From a virus, in IMG/VR virus record IMGVR_UViG_3300042868_002498, positions 1-32,333 of that record: 32,333 nt of DNA, one strand, 5' to 3'. The position numbers and the translations under genes were made by a program. Under the pieces are notes generated by a model. That model was not told the origin of the DNA and searched no databases. It worked only from the letters and a program-made list of their open reading frames with translations. Position 1 is the first letter of the stretch; each line of letters opens with the position of its first letter. Positions 1 through 5,943 of this stretch are shown piece by piece.

Positions 1-131
1 TCAGAGTCTTTCACAATTGCATCTATCTCAGTCTGGTGCGACTGCTTGAGGGCTTTGGTCAATGGGCTGTCCAGCCAAGCGTGGTAGTCGGCTGTTGAAA
101 GTTTCTGGTGCATGTTGTGATTTCCGCTCAT
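1..131 (-). CDS. Hypothetical protein, C-terminus cut by window edge
   Basis: Forty-three codons are visible before the window ends, so the gene is partial. The ATG at 131 overlaps the TGA of the upstream gene (ATGA), which is the usual junction in this operon and the reason for choosing this start. A second ATG at 113 (MHQKLSTADY) could be used instead. The visible part is hydrophilic, with Trp, Asp and Lys residues (ADYHAWLDSPLTKALKQ). I do not recognise a family. It is the last gene visible in the leftward early block. Confidence 0.6.
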   Translation of the reverse strand, partial: MSGNHNMHQKLSTADYHAWLDSPLTKALKQSHQTEIDAIVKDS

Positions 132-355
132 GATGCGTACCCATCCGTAATGACTTTGTTCTTCGCCTCTTCCAGCGCACCGATCAGCATGAGCCGGTCA
201 GGCACAGTGGATACTTTGATCTTGAACTGGCCCCTGTCTTTCCAGAAGCACAGCACGATCACGCTGTCTGGCAACTCGTCAATTGCCTCGTTCAGCACCA
301 CCTTGGCCTGCACCTTGTGGTGGTCAGGGATGGTCAGGGTTTTGAGCTTGCTCAT
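128..355 (-). CDS. Small hypothetical phage protein (75 aa)
   Basis: The start at 355 is chosen because AAGGGGG lies five bases before this ATG and because ATGA overlaps the stop of the upstream gene. A longer reading frame reaching 388 would overlap that gene further. The protein begins MSKLKTLTIPDHHK and has a predicted alternating beta/helix pattern. No signal peptide, membrane segment or metal-binding cluster is seen. The family is not recognised. It is translationally coupled to its neighbours on both sides, so it is co-expressed with the small-protein cluster of the leftward operon. Confidence 0.7.
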   Translation of the reverse strand: MSKLKTLTIPDHHKVQAKVVLNEAIDELPDSVIVLCFWKDRGQFKIKVSTVPDRLMLIGALEEAKNKVITDGYAS

Positions 356-750
356 TCTTGCCCCCTTGCTCGGATGGCGGCGGCGCAAAGGTCGGCGGCG
401 TTTGCATGACGCCCGTTATCGTATTCGTCACACACCTTTGCACACGCCTCACGCTCGCTTTCCCTGACCTGCCACCTCAATTCATCAAGCAGTTGCTCTA
501 TCGTGTCACCGTGGCCGGTGGCGTAGCCCTGCACCTGCATCCATAAAGCCAGCTTTTTGCGCTCGTCAGCACGGGCTGCGGCGGCGAAGCGCTCAAGTAT
601 TTCAATTGTGCGCTTATCACCATAAACAACGTCATTGGGGTGAGGGTGCGGATCAAAAAGTTTTTGGTCAGTGAGACCATCCCAATGACCTTCCGAATCA
701 AAAGCGTGATAAATCCCGGCCTCCTTCGCCATGCGGATGATGTCATCCAT
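352..750 (-). CDS. Conserved phage protein with ACAKVCDE/AAIRARG C-terminus (132 aa)
   Basis: The start at 750 is preceded by AAGGAGAAGAACA. The C-terminal half carries ESEREACAKVCDEYDNG and ends AAAIRARGQE. This Glu/Arg/Cys/Ala pattern recurs in many small phage proteins of unknown function in Proteobacteria (family recollection; not searched). The N-terminal part, MDDIIRMAKEAG, is followed by a His- and Pro-rich stretch (DPHPHPND). It overlaps the upstream 46-aa gene by 8 bp and the downstream gene by 4 bp. A related sequence pattern (ERRACAQMLMDMAD) occurs in the protein at 7158-7418. Function unknown. Confidence 0.75.
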   Translation of the reverse strand: MDDIIRMAKEAGIYHAFDSEGHWDGLTDQKLFDPHPHPNDVVYGDKRTIEILERFAAAARADERKKLALWMQVQGYATGHGDTIEQLLDELRWQVRESEREACAKVCDEYDNGRHANAADLCAAAIRARGQE

Positions 751-883
751 TGTTCTTCTCCTTGAGTTTGTCAAAGCAATGCCAGCACATATAGCCATGT
801 CCTTGTACTGCCCACCATACAAACGACACAGGGCTATTGTTAAATCTGGTTTTTAAACATTTTGGGCACTGTTTTATTTTCAT
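743..883 (-). CDS. Small zinc-ribbon-like protein, CPKC...CWHC (46 aa)
   Basis: A 46-codon frame runs from ATG at 883 to TGA at 743. AAGGAG lies about 9 bases before the ATG, and the ATG overlaps the upstream stop as ATGA. The protein has two cysteine knuckles: CPKC at residues 6-9 and CWHC at about residues 33-36. This is the spacing of a single treble-clef or zinc-ribbon fold. It is rich in Lys and aromatic residues and probably binds nucleic acid or protein; this is inferred from the knuckles only. It overlaps the next gene by 8 bp, and its last codons (KEKN) also encode that gene's ribosome-binding site. Confidence 0.7.
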   Translation of the reverse strand: MKIKQCPKCLKTRFNNSPVSFVWWAVQGHGYMCWHCFDKLKEKNNG

Positions 884-1596
884 GTGTTCTTCTCCTTTAT
901 GCCGTGGGCGGCTTCGATGGCAAGGCCGTAAGCGTTGACCCGGTCTTTCAGAGTTGGCTTATCTCCGACACTGCTCCATAGTCTTTGTTTCTGGCCCAAC
1001 GTCAGCGGCTTGCGCTGTGCTGCGGGTGGGGTGTCATCAAATAGCACCCTGTAGTCATGCAAAGACGCTTTTAAATTGCCAAGTGTTGTTGAGCCACACA
1101 AAGTCATTGCAAGTGCCGGTTGCTTTTTGATGAGTATGTCAATTGCAAATCTGCATTCGCGGAGCAGCGCTGCTTGCTCGCTTGCCTTGTCTTGCCAATG
1201 GTCAATAGCATGGTGCAACGTGTTATCGCAAGCAGCTACAGCCTCTTCAAACTCAGTCATGGGTGCTGGCTGTGCGGGCACTTCACCACCAGCCTCAAGG
1301 CCTTGTAAACATTGGGTTTTTGCCGATTTTTCATCAACTTCACCACCAACCTGCTGTGCTGCGGGTGGGGTGGTGAGAGGAACCCATGAAACCGTGTGGC
1401 TCATGTCTTGCGTAGTCACGTCACCCGTTACGGCGCTTATCCACGCCACAGGCTCCTGCTCTGGCTGTGCCAGCCTCTCGCGCAGGGCGGGGATAATTTC
1501 AGGGGCGGCGTACATATCAAACACTTGCGTGTCCCCCGTGCGATGCAAATGCTCCATCGCTTCAAGCGCCTGCTGCATCAGTTCGCGGTCAGTCAT
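880..1596 (-). CDS. Conserved phage protein with TPPAAQ motifs (238 aa)
   Basis: The protein starts MTDRELMQQALEAMEHL, with a strong upstream GAGGAGGATGAGGA. It contains PEQEPVAWISAV and two TPPAAQ motifs (about residues 76-81 and 190-195). The layout of an N-terminal helix, a QPEQEPVAW linker and TPPAAQ modules is shared by many phage proteins of Burkholderiales and Pseudomonas whose function is unknown (family recollection). The low-complexity modules look mosaic, as if copies of a short domain had been joined. The stop codon overlaps the start of the zinc-ribbon gene (ATGA). No enzymatic motif is seen. Confidence 0.8.
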   Translation of the reverse strand: MTDRELMQQALEAMEHLHRTGDTQVFDMYAAPEIIPALRERLAQPEQEPVAWISAVTGDVTTQDMSHTVSWVPLTTPPAAQQVGGEVDEKSAKTQCLQGLEAGGEVPAQPAPMTEFEEAVAACDNTLHHAIDHWQDKASEQAALLRECRFAIDILIKKQPALAMTLCGSTTLGNLKASLHDYRVLFDDTPPAAQRKPLTLGQKQRLWSSVGDKPTLKDRVNAYGLAIEAAHGIKEKNT

Positions 1597-1697
1597 TCCT
1601 CATCCTCCTCATGCTCTGCCTCGTACTTGGCCTGGGCTGCGGCCACCAGACGCTGGATGTCCAGCGCAACTAGCCTGTCAAATTGTTCTTGTGTCAT
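1593..1697 (-). CDS. Acidic micro-protein (34 aa)
   Basis: A 34-codon frame runs from ATG at 1697 to TGA at 1593, one base after the stop of the upstream gene. Its stop overlaps the next start as ATGA. The protein is helical and ends in an acidic run (EAEHEEDEE). The Glu/Asp-rich DNA at its end also supplies the GAGGAGGATGAGGA ribosome-binding site of the 238-aa gene. It may therefore serve mainly as a translated leader that couples the two genes. No family recognised. Confidence 0.5.
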   Translation of the reverse strand: MTQEQFDRLVALDIQRLVAAAQAKYEAEHEEDEE

Positions 1698-1698
1698 G

Positions 1699-1917
1699 TC
1701 AAGCAATCAGGTTGAAGTTGAGGTGGCCGAACACCTTGTGCTCACCGCAGTCAGAGCACAAAGCGCGGTAGGTTTCAGGGGCAATGTCCTCGTGCATCTG
1801 TGTGCAGTGGGCGCAAAACGCCAGATTGTCCTGGGTCAGGTATCTGGCCCCGATAGGGGTCAGACGGCACGCGGTCTGACCATCTTGGCCCATGAACTCT
1901 TTGTACAAAATTGACAT
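1699..1917 (-). CDS. Zinc-ribbon protein CAHC...CSDC (72 aa)
   Basis: The start at 1917 has AAGGA seven bases upstream. An open frame continues to 2001 but lies inside the regulatory module, so the shorter start is preferred. The protein carries CAHC near residue 35 and CSDC near residue 54, a two-knuckle zinc-binding pattern, and ends HLNFNLIA. It is the first gene after regulatory module 1 (1929-2026), so it is probably the promoter-proximal gene of a small transcription unit running to the left edge of the window. Function unknown; nucleic-acid or protein binding is plausible. Confidence 0.72.
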   Translation of the reverse strand: MSILYKEFMGQDGQTACRLTPIGARYLTQDNLAFCAHCTQMHEDIAPETYRALCSDCGEHKVFGHLNFNLIA

Positions 1918-1928
1918 TTCGCTTTCCT

Positions 1929-2026
1929 TTTCTGTGTTACCTGCGATAGTGCAGTGAAGATAGTGTAATCTAGAATTAAACGATACAACAGTCCCTTGCA
2001 AATATTTTTTAGGTGCTTACCCTAAT
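1929..2026 (-). promoter_or_regulatory. Regulatory module copy 1 (promoter, leader and palindrome)
   Basis: The interval 1951-2026 matches 5590-5665 without gaps at 54 of 76 positions by my hand alignment. A further conserved block (TTTCTGTGTTACCTG, 1929-1943) matches 14 of 15 bases at 5556-5570. On the minus strand the shared core reads CGTTTAATT, then TTACACTATC, then AACACAGAAA just before the gene. TACACT or TATCTT could be a -10 box; the -35 is unclear. A palindrome TTAGG-N7-CCTAA (2009-2025) overlaps the stop codon of the methyltransferase gene. Confidence 0.6.
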
Positions 2027-4192
2027 GTTTTCTTGGATGCGTCTGCCGATCCAGGCCACCACAGGAACCGCCCAAGAGTTGCCCAGAGCCTTGTAGCGGG
2101 GGCCGTCTGGGGTTGCTTTGCCCTTGAGCTTGATGTCTGTGTACCCGTCTGGAAAGCCCTGTAAGCGCTCACACTCGACAGGCGTGAGGCGGCGCACGGC
2201 CATGTTAGGCTGCATGACGCCATCGTGCCTGCCACCAGCGCCGCCTCGCTGGAGGGTGCCAGCCAAATCAATACTGGCAGTCAATTCCTCCGACCATCCA
2301 ATTGGCTGCGCCGCAAACAGGCTGCCATTGGTGGCACTGGCATTGCCGTTCCACTTAGTCCCGTAAGCTGCCGTCAGACAGTCGGCAGTCTGCTGGAAAG
2401 CAATTGGCTGCATCACCGCTGTGCCGCCTTGATGCATGGATGGGTTACTACCAGATGCATCAATGGTTTTTGAAATATTGGCATCTGTGACATGGATGTC
2501 ATCTTTTAATTTCCCTTTGCCCGGTGCGATGTTATAAGCCATAGCCTGCATCACTGCTGTGCCGCCCTGCGCACAGGTCGGGTTCAGCCCTGTGGCGGCG
2601 TCCAGCGTCTTGCTTGTATCTTCACCCATGCGAACATAAAACCCACCTTCAGGTCGATCTTGGCGCTTGTTGCCGCCGTAGATGTTTAATGGCTGCGCCA
2701 CCGGCAAAACATGCCCTGCATCCACCGCTTGATTGCAAGCGAAGTTGCCAGCATCGTGGCCGTTGGGGCCAGTGTTGCAGGCAAGAGCGCCAACAACGTG
2801 CGCGACCATCACCGTTGCGCAACCGCCAGCCGACCCAGTGCCCATCGCGTGTGTGCTGCCATCCTCGCTGTTGATCGGGTCTTGCGTGGGGTGGAAAGCA
2901 ATTGGCTGGGCCACCGCATGGCTATGACCCTTGGTCAAAGTGAAACTAGGGTCGCCGGGTTGACCAAAGCCCAGACCGCCAGACGAGTGCCCCGGTGTCA
3001 TGTTCATTGTGTCAATCGGAATTGCTTGTGCCACCCCCTGAGTTGCGTGAGTGTCGACCGTGTATGCCGTGCCATCGTCGTTCCAGCCGCGTCCGTTTTG
3101 TGCCTTCTCGCGGGGTGTAACGTCTTGTAGGGCAATAGGCACCAATGTAGTGTCTTCAGTTGGACATTGGGTTGATGATCTGCTTGCCGTGAGAGAGTGG
3201 GCAATTACAGGCGTCTGTCCCTCATCTACAGTGCTGTTGATGCCCTTGTGCATCCGGGCTGTTAGGCAGTTGGCGACTGGGTAGGGCTGGGCAAGTAACG
3301 TGTCGGCTTTGGTGATGCTGTCCTGCGCTCTCAAAGTTGCTGCTTTGTCTCCTGCATCAAGCCAGTACCCGTGACCGCTACTGATTGCAGCGTTTATGAT
3401 TGGAACAACCTGTGAATCGTAATTGCCGTTGTGCCCTATTCCTCGTCCTGGCACTCCTTTGTCAAGTGTTCCTGCGACATCGTACTCACTGATCGCAGCG
3501 CTTTCTCCAGTTGTGGGGGCAACTGCTTTCCCCGTTTCTCTGCTCGGCGCAGTATCCCGGCGCACGCCACCCCACTCAAAAAGTACCTTTGCGGGATCGA
3601 AGTCTGCTCTAGCACTTGCGACAACGAACACACGGCGGCGTCGTTGGGCCACTCCGAAATATTGGGCATCCAAGACGCGCCAAGCTGCACTTCTCTGGGG
3701 TCCATCAACGCAACCCGCATTCGGCCAGCCGTCGGGCGCATTAAGTGGCTCATCACCCCCGACGAGCGCTGCGAGAAAGCATCCGAAGGCGTTGTCGGTT
3801 GTGCTGAGGACTCCTGGGACGTTTTCCCAGAATACGATGGAGGCGGGCAATCCGCGAACAAGTCGAGTGTCATCGATTGCATTTGCTATCTCGCAAAAAG
3901 TGAGGGAAAGATTGCCCCTAGCATCGCCCAAGGACTTGCGAAGGCCAGCGACTGAGAAGGCTTGGCACGGTGTCCCGCCACAAAACAGATCTGGGGCTTC
4001 CACCTCGCCTGACAGGATGCGCTCAGGCAGTGTGGTCATGTCGCCCAGGTTGGGCACGTCCGGGTAGTGGTGCTTGAGCACCGCCGACGGGAATGGCTCA
4101 ATCTCAGACAGCCATGCCGCCCTCCAGCCAAGCGGCTCCCAGGCAACTGATGCCGCCTCAATGCCAGAGCAGACAGACCCAAATTTAAGCAT
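2009..4192 (-). CDS. DNA (cytosine-5) methyltransferase with giant target-recognition region
   Basis: The enzyme transfers a methyl group from SAM to cytosine C5, probably shielding phage DNA from host restriction. The start at 4192 has GGAGAAAAAAG upstream; a frame open to 4228 is less likely. Motif I is FGSVCSGIE (residues 4-12). The catalytic PCQ is at 75-77 inside GGTPCQAFSVAG. ENV is at 123-125, QRRRR at 183-187, and motifs IX/X (RRLTPVECERLQGFPDGY, YKALGNSWAVPV) occupy about 665-727. At 727 aa it is far longer than typical 330-450 aa enzymes. The extra length is a roughly 465-residue region (200-665) of repeated modules ending in words such as VAQPIAF, VMQPIAF and VMQAMAYNI. No restriction endonuclease is next to it. 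A second frame within it is also open (3436-3882). Confidence 0.95.
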   Translation of the reverse strand: MLKFGSVCSGIEAASVAWEPLGWRAAWLSEIEPFPSAVLKHHYPDVPNLGDMTTLPERILSGEVEAPDLFCGGTPCQAFSVAGLRKSLGDARGNLSLTFCEIANAIDDTRLVRGLPASIVFWENVPGVLSTTDNAFGCFLAALVGGDEPLNAPDGWPNAGCVDGPQRSAAWRVLDAQYFGVAQRRRRVFVVASARADFDPAKVLFEWGGVRRDTAPSRETGKAVAPTTGESAAISEYDVAGTLDKGVPGRGIGHNGNYDSQVVPIINAAISSGHGYWLDAGDKAATLRAQDSITKADTLLAQPYPVANCLTARMHKGINSTVDEGQTPVIAHSLTASRSSTQCPTEDTTLVPIALQDVTPREKAQNGRGWNDDGTAYTVDTHATQGVAQAIPIDTMNMTPGHSSGGLGFGQPGDPSFTLTKGHSHAVAQPIAFHPTQDPINSEDGSTHAMGTGSAGGCATVMVAHVVGALACNTGPNGHDAGNFACNQAVDAGHVLPVAQPLNIYGGNKRQDRPEGGFYVRMGEDTSKTLDAATGLNPTCAQGGTAVMQAMAYNIAPGKGKLKDDIHVTDANISKTIDASGSNPSMHQGGTAVMQPIAFQQTADCLTAAYGTKWNGNASATNGSLFAAQPIGWSEELTASIDLAGTLQRGGAGGRHDGVMQPNMAVRRLTPVECERLQGFPDGYTDIKLKGKATPDGPRYKALGNSWAVPVVAWIGRRIQENIRVST
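3436..3882 (-). CDS. Candidate overprinted gene inside the methyltransferase gene (148 aa)
   Basis: This frame is shifted by one base relative to the methyltransferase and stays open for 148 codons, from ATG at 3882 to TAG at 3436. An in-frame TAG lies two codons before the ATG, so it must initiate on its own. The product contains LFADCPPPSYSGKTS, MPNISEWPNDAAVCSL, then QRYFLSGVACAGILRRAEK and RGKQLPPQLEKAL. I recall a conserved phage hypothetical family with the same order of words (YSGKTSPES, then FLSxxACxGILRRAEKRGKxLP). Caution: the first two words are out-of-frame images of methyltransferase motifs VI (ENVPGV) and VIII (QRRRRVFVV). The LRRAEKRGK part lies where the methyltransferase enters its variable region. 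The ribosome-binding site is weak (GAGA). Confidence 0.4.
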   Translation of the reverse strand: MQSMTLDLFADCPPPSYSGKTSQESSAQPTTPSDAFSQRSSGVMSHLMRPTAGRMRVALMDPREVQLGASWMPNISEWPNDAAVCSLSQVLEQTSIPQRYFLSGVACAGILRRAEKRGKQLPPQLEKALRSVSTMSQEHLTKECQDEE

Positions 4193-4490
4193 CTTTTTTC
4201 TCCAACCGAAAATGGGCAAGCAAGGCAATCACATCGTATTGGTGTTTCGCTGACCACGTCTCGATCTCCCGCACTATGAAGTCGCACCCAGCTTCAAAGC
4301 CTGCGATGTACTCTGTTGACACGGTCTCAGCAATAGGGGCCTTGCAGCCCTCATGCTGGCTGATGAAGTGGTCCATCGCGTCAATGATCACATTGATGGG
4401 CGCAGGCATATGCGGTGGTGACTCAGTCGCCCCGCAGGCCAAGCAAGTGAACTTGCCGGTCTTGGCCTCAGTGAAGATGTGGTCAGTCAT
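4185..4490 (-). CDS. Hypothetical protein with CLAC knuckle (101 aa)
   Basis: The start at 4490 (MTDHIFTEAKTGKFTCLACG) follows GGAG by seven bases and overlaps the upstream gene by 8 bp. CLAC near residue 15 and later His/Cys residues (HFISQHEGC) suggest a single zinc site. The C-terminal half is helical (YIAGFEAGCDFIVREIETW). The gene ends 8 bp inside the methyltransferase gene, so the two are coupled. The family is not firmly recognised; similar CxxC-His proteins are common in phage early regions. Confidence 0.72.
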   Translation of the reverse strand: MTDHIFTEAKTGKFTCLACGATESPPHMPAPINVIIDAMDHFISQHEGCKAPIAETVSTEYIAGFEAGCDFIVREIETWSAKHQYDVIALLAHFRLEKKDA

Positions 4491-4839
4491 GGGTAACTCC
4501 GGTGGCTTGCGCAATGGCCTTGCGGGCTTGGACAAGCGCCCAAGCATCAGGGCAGTGAATTAAAAGGGCGTCGGCTGCGTCAACCAGGGCGGTCAACAAC
4601 TCAGGTGCAGCGGCTATCAGGCGGGCGTTGGAAACTTTGTGTTCTGAACAATCAATTCCGTCATCAGGAAGGTAGTAGCCATCTTCATCTTGTGCTGGAT
4701 ACTGGCCTTTGGCGTAATAGCCCTCGGGGTCAACCACCACCAGCGTGCGCGTATGCTCAAGAACGCCATATACCGTGTCGCCAAATTGATTGCGCTGCAT
4801 TTCCACCATCCACGGCTTAGGTGTGTGTTGTGTGCTCAT
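4483..4839 (-). CDS. Conserved phage protein of the HTPxPW/NARLIAAAPELL type (118 aa)
   Basis: The N-terminus MSTQHTPKPWMVE and the central NARLIAAAPELLTALVDAAD are hallmarks of a very common phage protein family of unknown function (family knowledge; no search run). The start at 4839 overlaps the upstream stop (ATGA). The middle part is acidic and Tyr-rich (DEDGYYLPDDGID) and may form a small beta-sheet; the C-terminal third is helical. No catalytic motif is visible. Confidence 0.85.
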   Translation of the reverse strand: MSTQHTPKPWMVEMQRNQFGDTVYGVLEHTRTLVVVDPEGYYAKGQYPAQDEDGYYLPDDGIDCSEHKVSNARLIAAAPELLTALVDAADALLIHCPDAWALVQARKAIAQATGVTHD

Positions 4840-5021
4840 GCTGCCACCTCCATACGAGCCTCTTGGCGACCACGATCCACGAAGTAGCGGGCCTCGGCCC
4901 TATCCTCGATCTTTTCGGCCTCTACGGCCTTTCTGATGGCCTGGGCAACGGCTTGCGCCGCCCCCGCTGTCTTTGCCTTCTCGTACTTGTAGCCGAGAGC
5001 GATGTACTGTGCGTCAGTCAT
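4836..5021 (-). CDS. Small helical protein (61 aa)
   Basis: The start at 5021 (MTDAQYIALGYKYEKAK) overlaps the upstream stop as ATGA. An open frame extends to 5150 but would lie wholly inside the neighbouring gene. The sequence is Ala-, Glu- and Arg-rich (AVAQAIRKAVEAEKIEDRAEAR) and probably forms one or two helices. It has no membrane segment and no metal site. Function not recognised. Confidence 0.7.
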   Translation of the reverse strand: MTDAQYIALGYKYEKAKTAGAAQAVAQAIRKAVEAEKIEDRAEARYFVDRGRQEARMEVAA

Positions 5022-5209
5022 GCTGTCACCTCTTTTGACAATACGACCTGGAGGTTTTTGAGCATCTGCTCTGCTTCCTTGCGGGTCAGGGTGCAGTGCA
5101 TGGACGAGCCACGAGCCTGCAAGCCAAGCCAGACGCCTCCGTTGTCCCACTCGTCAACGCTGATGCGCACTTCGTCTTCGGTGTAAATCGTTGTTTCAAT
5201 ATCGCTCAT
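5018..5209 (-). CDS. Small hypothetical protein (63 aa)
   Basis: The start at 5209 (MSDIETTIYTEDEVRI) has GAAAGCGAA upstream. The protein has a predicted beta-rich N-terminus (DEWDNGGVWLGLQARG) and a helical end (TRKEAEQMLKNLQVVL), a small alpha/beta arrangement. It is the first gene after the hairpin at 5237-5250, so its expression may depend on read-through of that hairpin. It is coupled to the next gene by ATGA. I do not recognise the family. Confidence 0.7.
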   Translation of the reverse strand: MSDIETTIYTEDEVRISVDEWDNGGVWLGLQARGSSMHCTLTRKEAEQMLKNLQVVLSKEVTA

Positions 5210-5236
5210 GATTCGCTTTCGTTTGGGTTTAGAGAT

Positions 5237-5250
5237 GGGGCCGAAGCCCC
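5237..5250 (-). terminator. Intercistronic GGGGC-UUCG-GCCCC hairpin
   Basis: On the minus-strand transcript a perfect five-base-pair GC stem closes a UUCG tetraloop, one of the most stable RNA hairpins known. It starts 7 nt after the stop codon of the 96-aa gene. No U-tract follows (ATCTCTAAACCC), so it is more likely an attenuator or an mRNA 3'-end stabiliser than a complete terminator. Confidence 0.5.
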
Positions 5251-5257
5251 GGTTGAT

Positions 5258-5548
5258 TTACTTGCTGGTGACCTTGACGCTGTAGACGGCAGTGGTCTTA
5301 GTGTGGGTGGCAATCTGCTGGGCGGTAGCACCCAACTCAGCCAACAGGGCTTTGTAGTCAACCGACGAGCGGTTGGACTCAGAGTAGGTGGCTTTGAAGA
5401 GGTCGCCCTCGACGACCTTGTCGCCGCCCATGCTGGCGCTGTCTTTGATGGCATCCTTGATTGCGTCTGCCTGCTTGGTGAGCAGGGCGATCTGGGCCAA
5501 GAGTGCGCCAAGGGTGTCAACGTCGTGGGTGATAGTGAGAGTGGTCAT
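5258..5548 (-). CDS. Gp157-like conserved phage protein (96 aa)
   Basis: The protein has an N-terminal helix with a LLAQIALLTKQADAIKDAIK pattern, then VVEGDLFKATYSESNRSSVD and YKALLAELG. The order of helix, xVEGxLFxATxSExxRxxVDxKAL and basic/aromatic end resembles a phage family sometimes labelled Gp157-like; the assignment is from memory and moderate. It is the first gene after regulatory module 2, and a strong hairpin follows it. It may therefore be transcribed at a higher level than the genes downstream. The RBS is weak (AGAAAGA). Confidence 0.75.
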   Translation of the reverse strand: MTTLTITHDVDTLGALLAQIALLTKQADAIKDAIKDSASMGGDKVVEGDLFKATYSESNRSSVDYKALLAELGATAQQIATHTKTTAVYSVKVTSK

Positions 5549-5555
5549 CGCTGTC

Positions 5556-5665
5556 TTTCTGTGTTGCCTGACTGTGCGGTGTTGCTGTGTCAGTGATGAT
5601 AGTGTAACCCCAAATTAAACGACACCAGCACTTCATCCAATTATTTTGTAGGGACAAACCCTAAT
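5556..5665 (-). promoter_or_regulatory. Regulatory module copy 2 (promoter, leader and palindrome)
   Basis: This is the second copy of the module seen at 1929-2026. In both copies exactly 27 bases separate the CCTA arm of the palindrome from CGTTTAATT, and both have TTACACTATC followed by a conserved leader (CAGG[C/T]AACACAGAAA). The palindrome here is TAGGG-ACAAA-CCCTA (5649-5663) and lies over the last codons of the HNH gene. The core half TTTAATTTG differs by one base from TTTAACTTG, the half-site of the inverted repeat at 10223-10261. Confidence 0.6.
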
Positions 5666-5943
5666 AAGGATCGAACGTCCTCCAGCAGATCCGCTTCAGA
5701 GAAACCATAGTGCTTAGGGAAGCCCTTCGTGCCCAGGCCGTGGACTCCGAGCTTGCCTTGGTGGTGTTGTCGGCACAGAGGGAGAACGCCCATATGACTT
5801 GACCTTTGGGCCATGCCAGCCCCGCCACGGGGGTGGTGAAGCTCGACAGGGCCTGGGTCATGCGGCCCATGCAGCCTGAGACAAACGACGCAGCCAAGCT
5901 CGGCCACCCGACTCATGTGCTTACGCTCGGCTGCGGTGGTCAT
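5641..5943 (-). CDS. HNH nuclease, Ref-like (100 aa)
   Basis: This is a probable metal-dependent DNA endonuclease. It reads CVVC (18-21), VELHHPRGGAGMAQR (about 33-47), LPLCRQHH (54-61) and H68. This layout of a Cys knuckle, HH catalytic pair and LCxxHH is that of phage P1 Ref (a RecA-dependent nuclease) and related HNH proteins found in phage recombination loci (family knowledge). Neighbouring RusA, the PD-(D/E)XK nuclease and the SSB-like protein fit a recombination role. The start overlaps the preceding gene by ATGA. The last codons and stop overlap regulatory module 2. Confidence 0.88.
   Translation of the reverse strand: MTTAAERKHMSRVAELGCVVCLRLHGPHDPGPVELHHPRGGAGMAQRSSHMGVLPLCRQHHQGKLGVHGLGTKGFPKHYGFSEADLLEDVRSLLGFVPTK

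Noticed and set aside
3423-4067. Long plus-strand frames (214 and 174 codons) opposite the methyltransferase
   Set aside because: They are antisense to motif-bearing methyltransferase sequence, show no plausible domain and have no promoter or ribosome-binding site.
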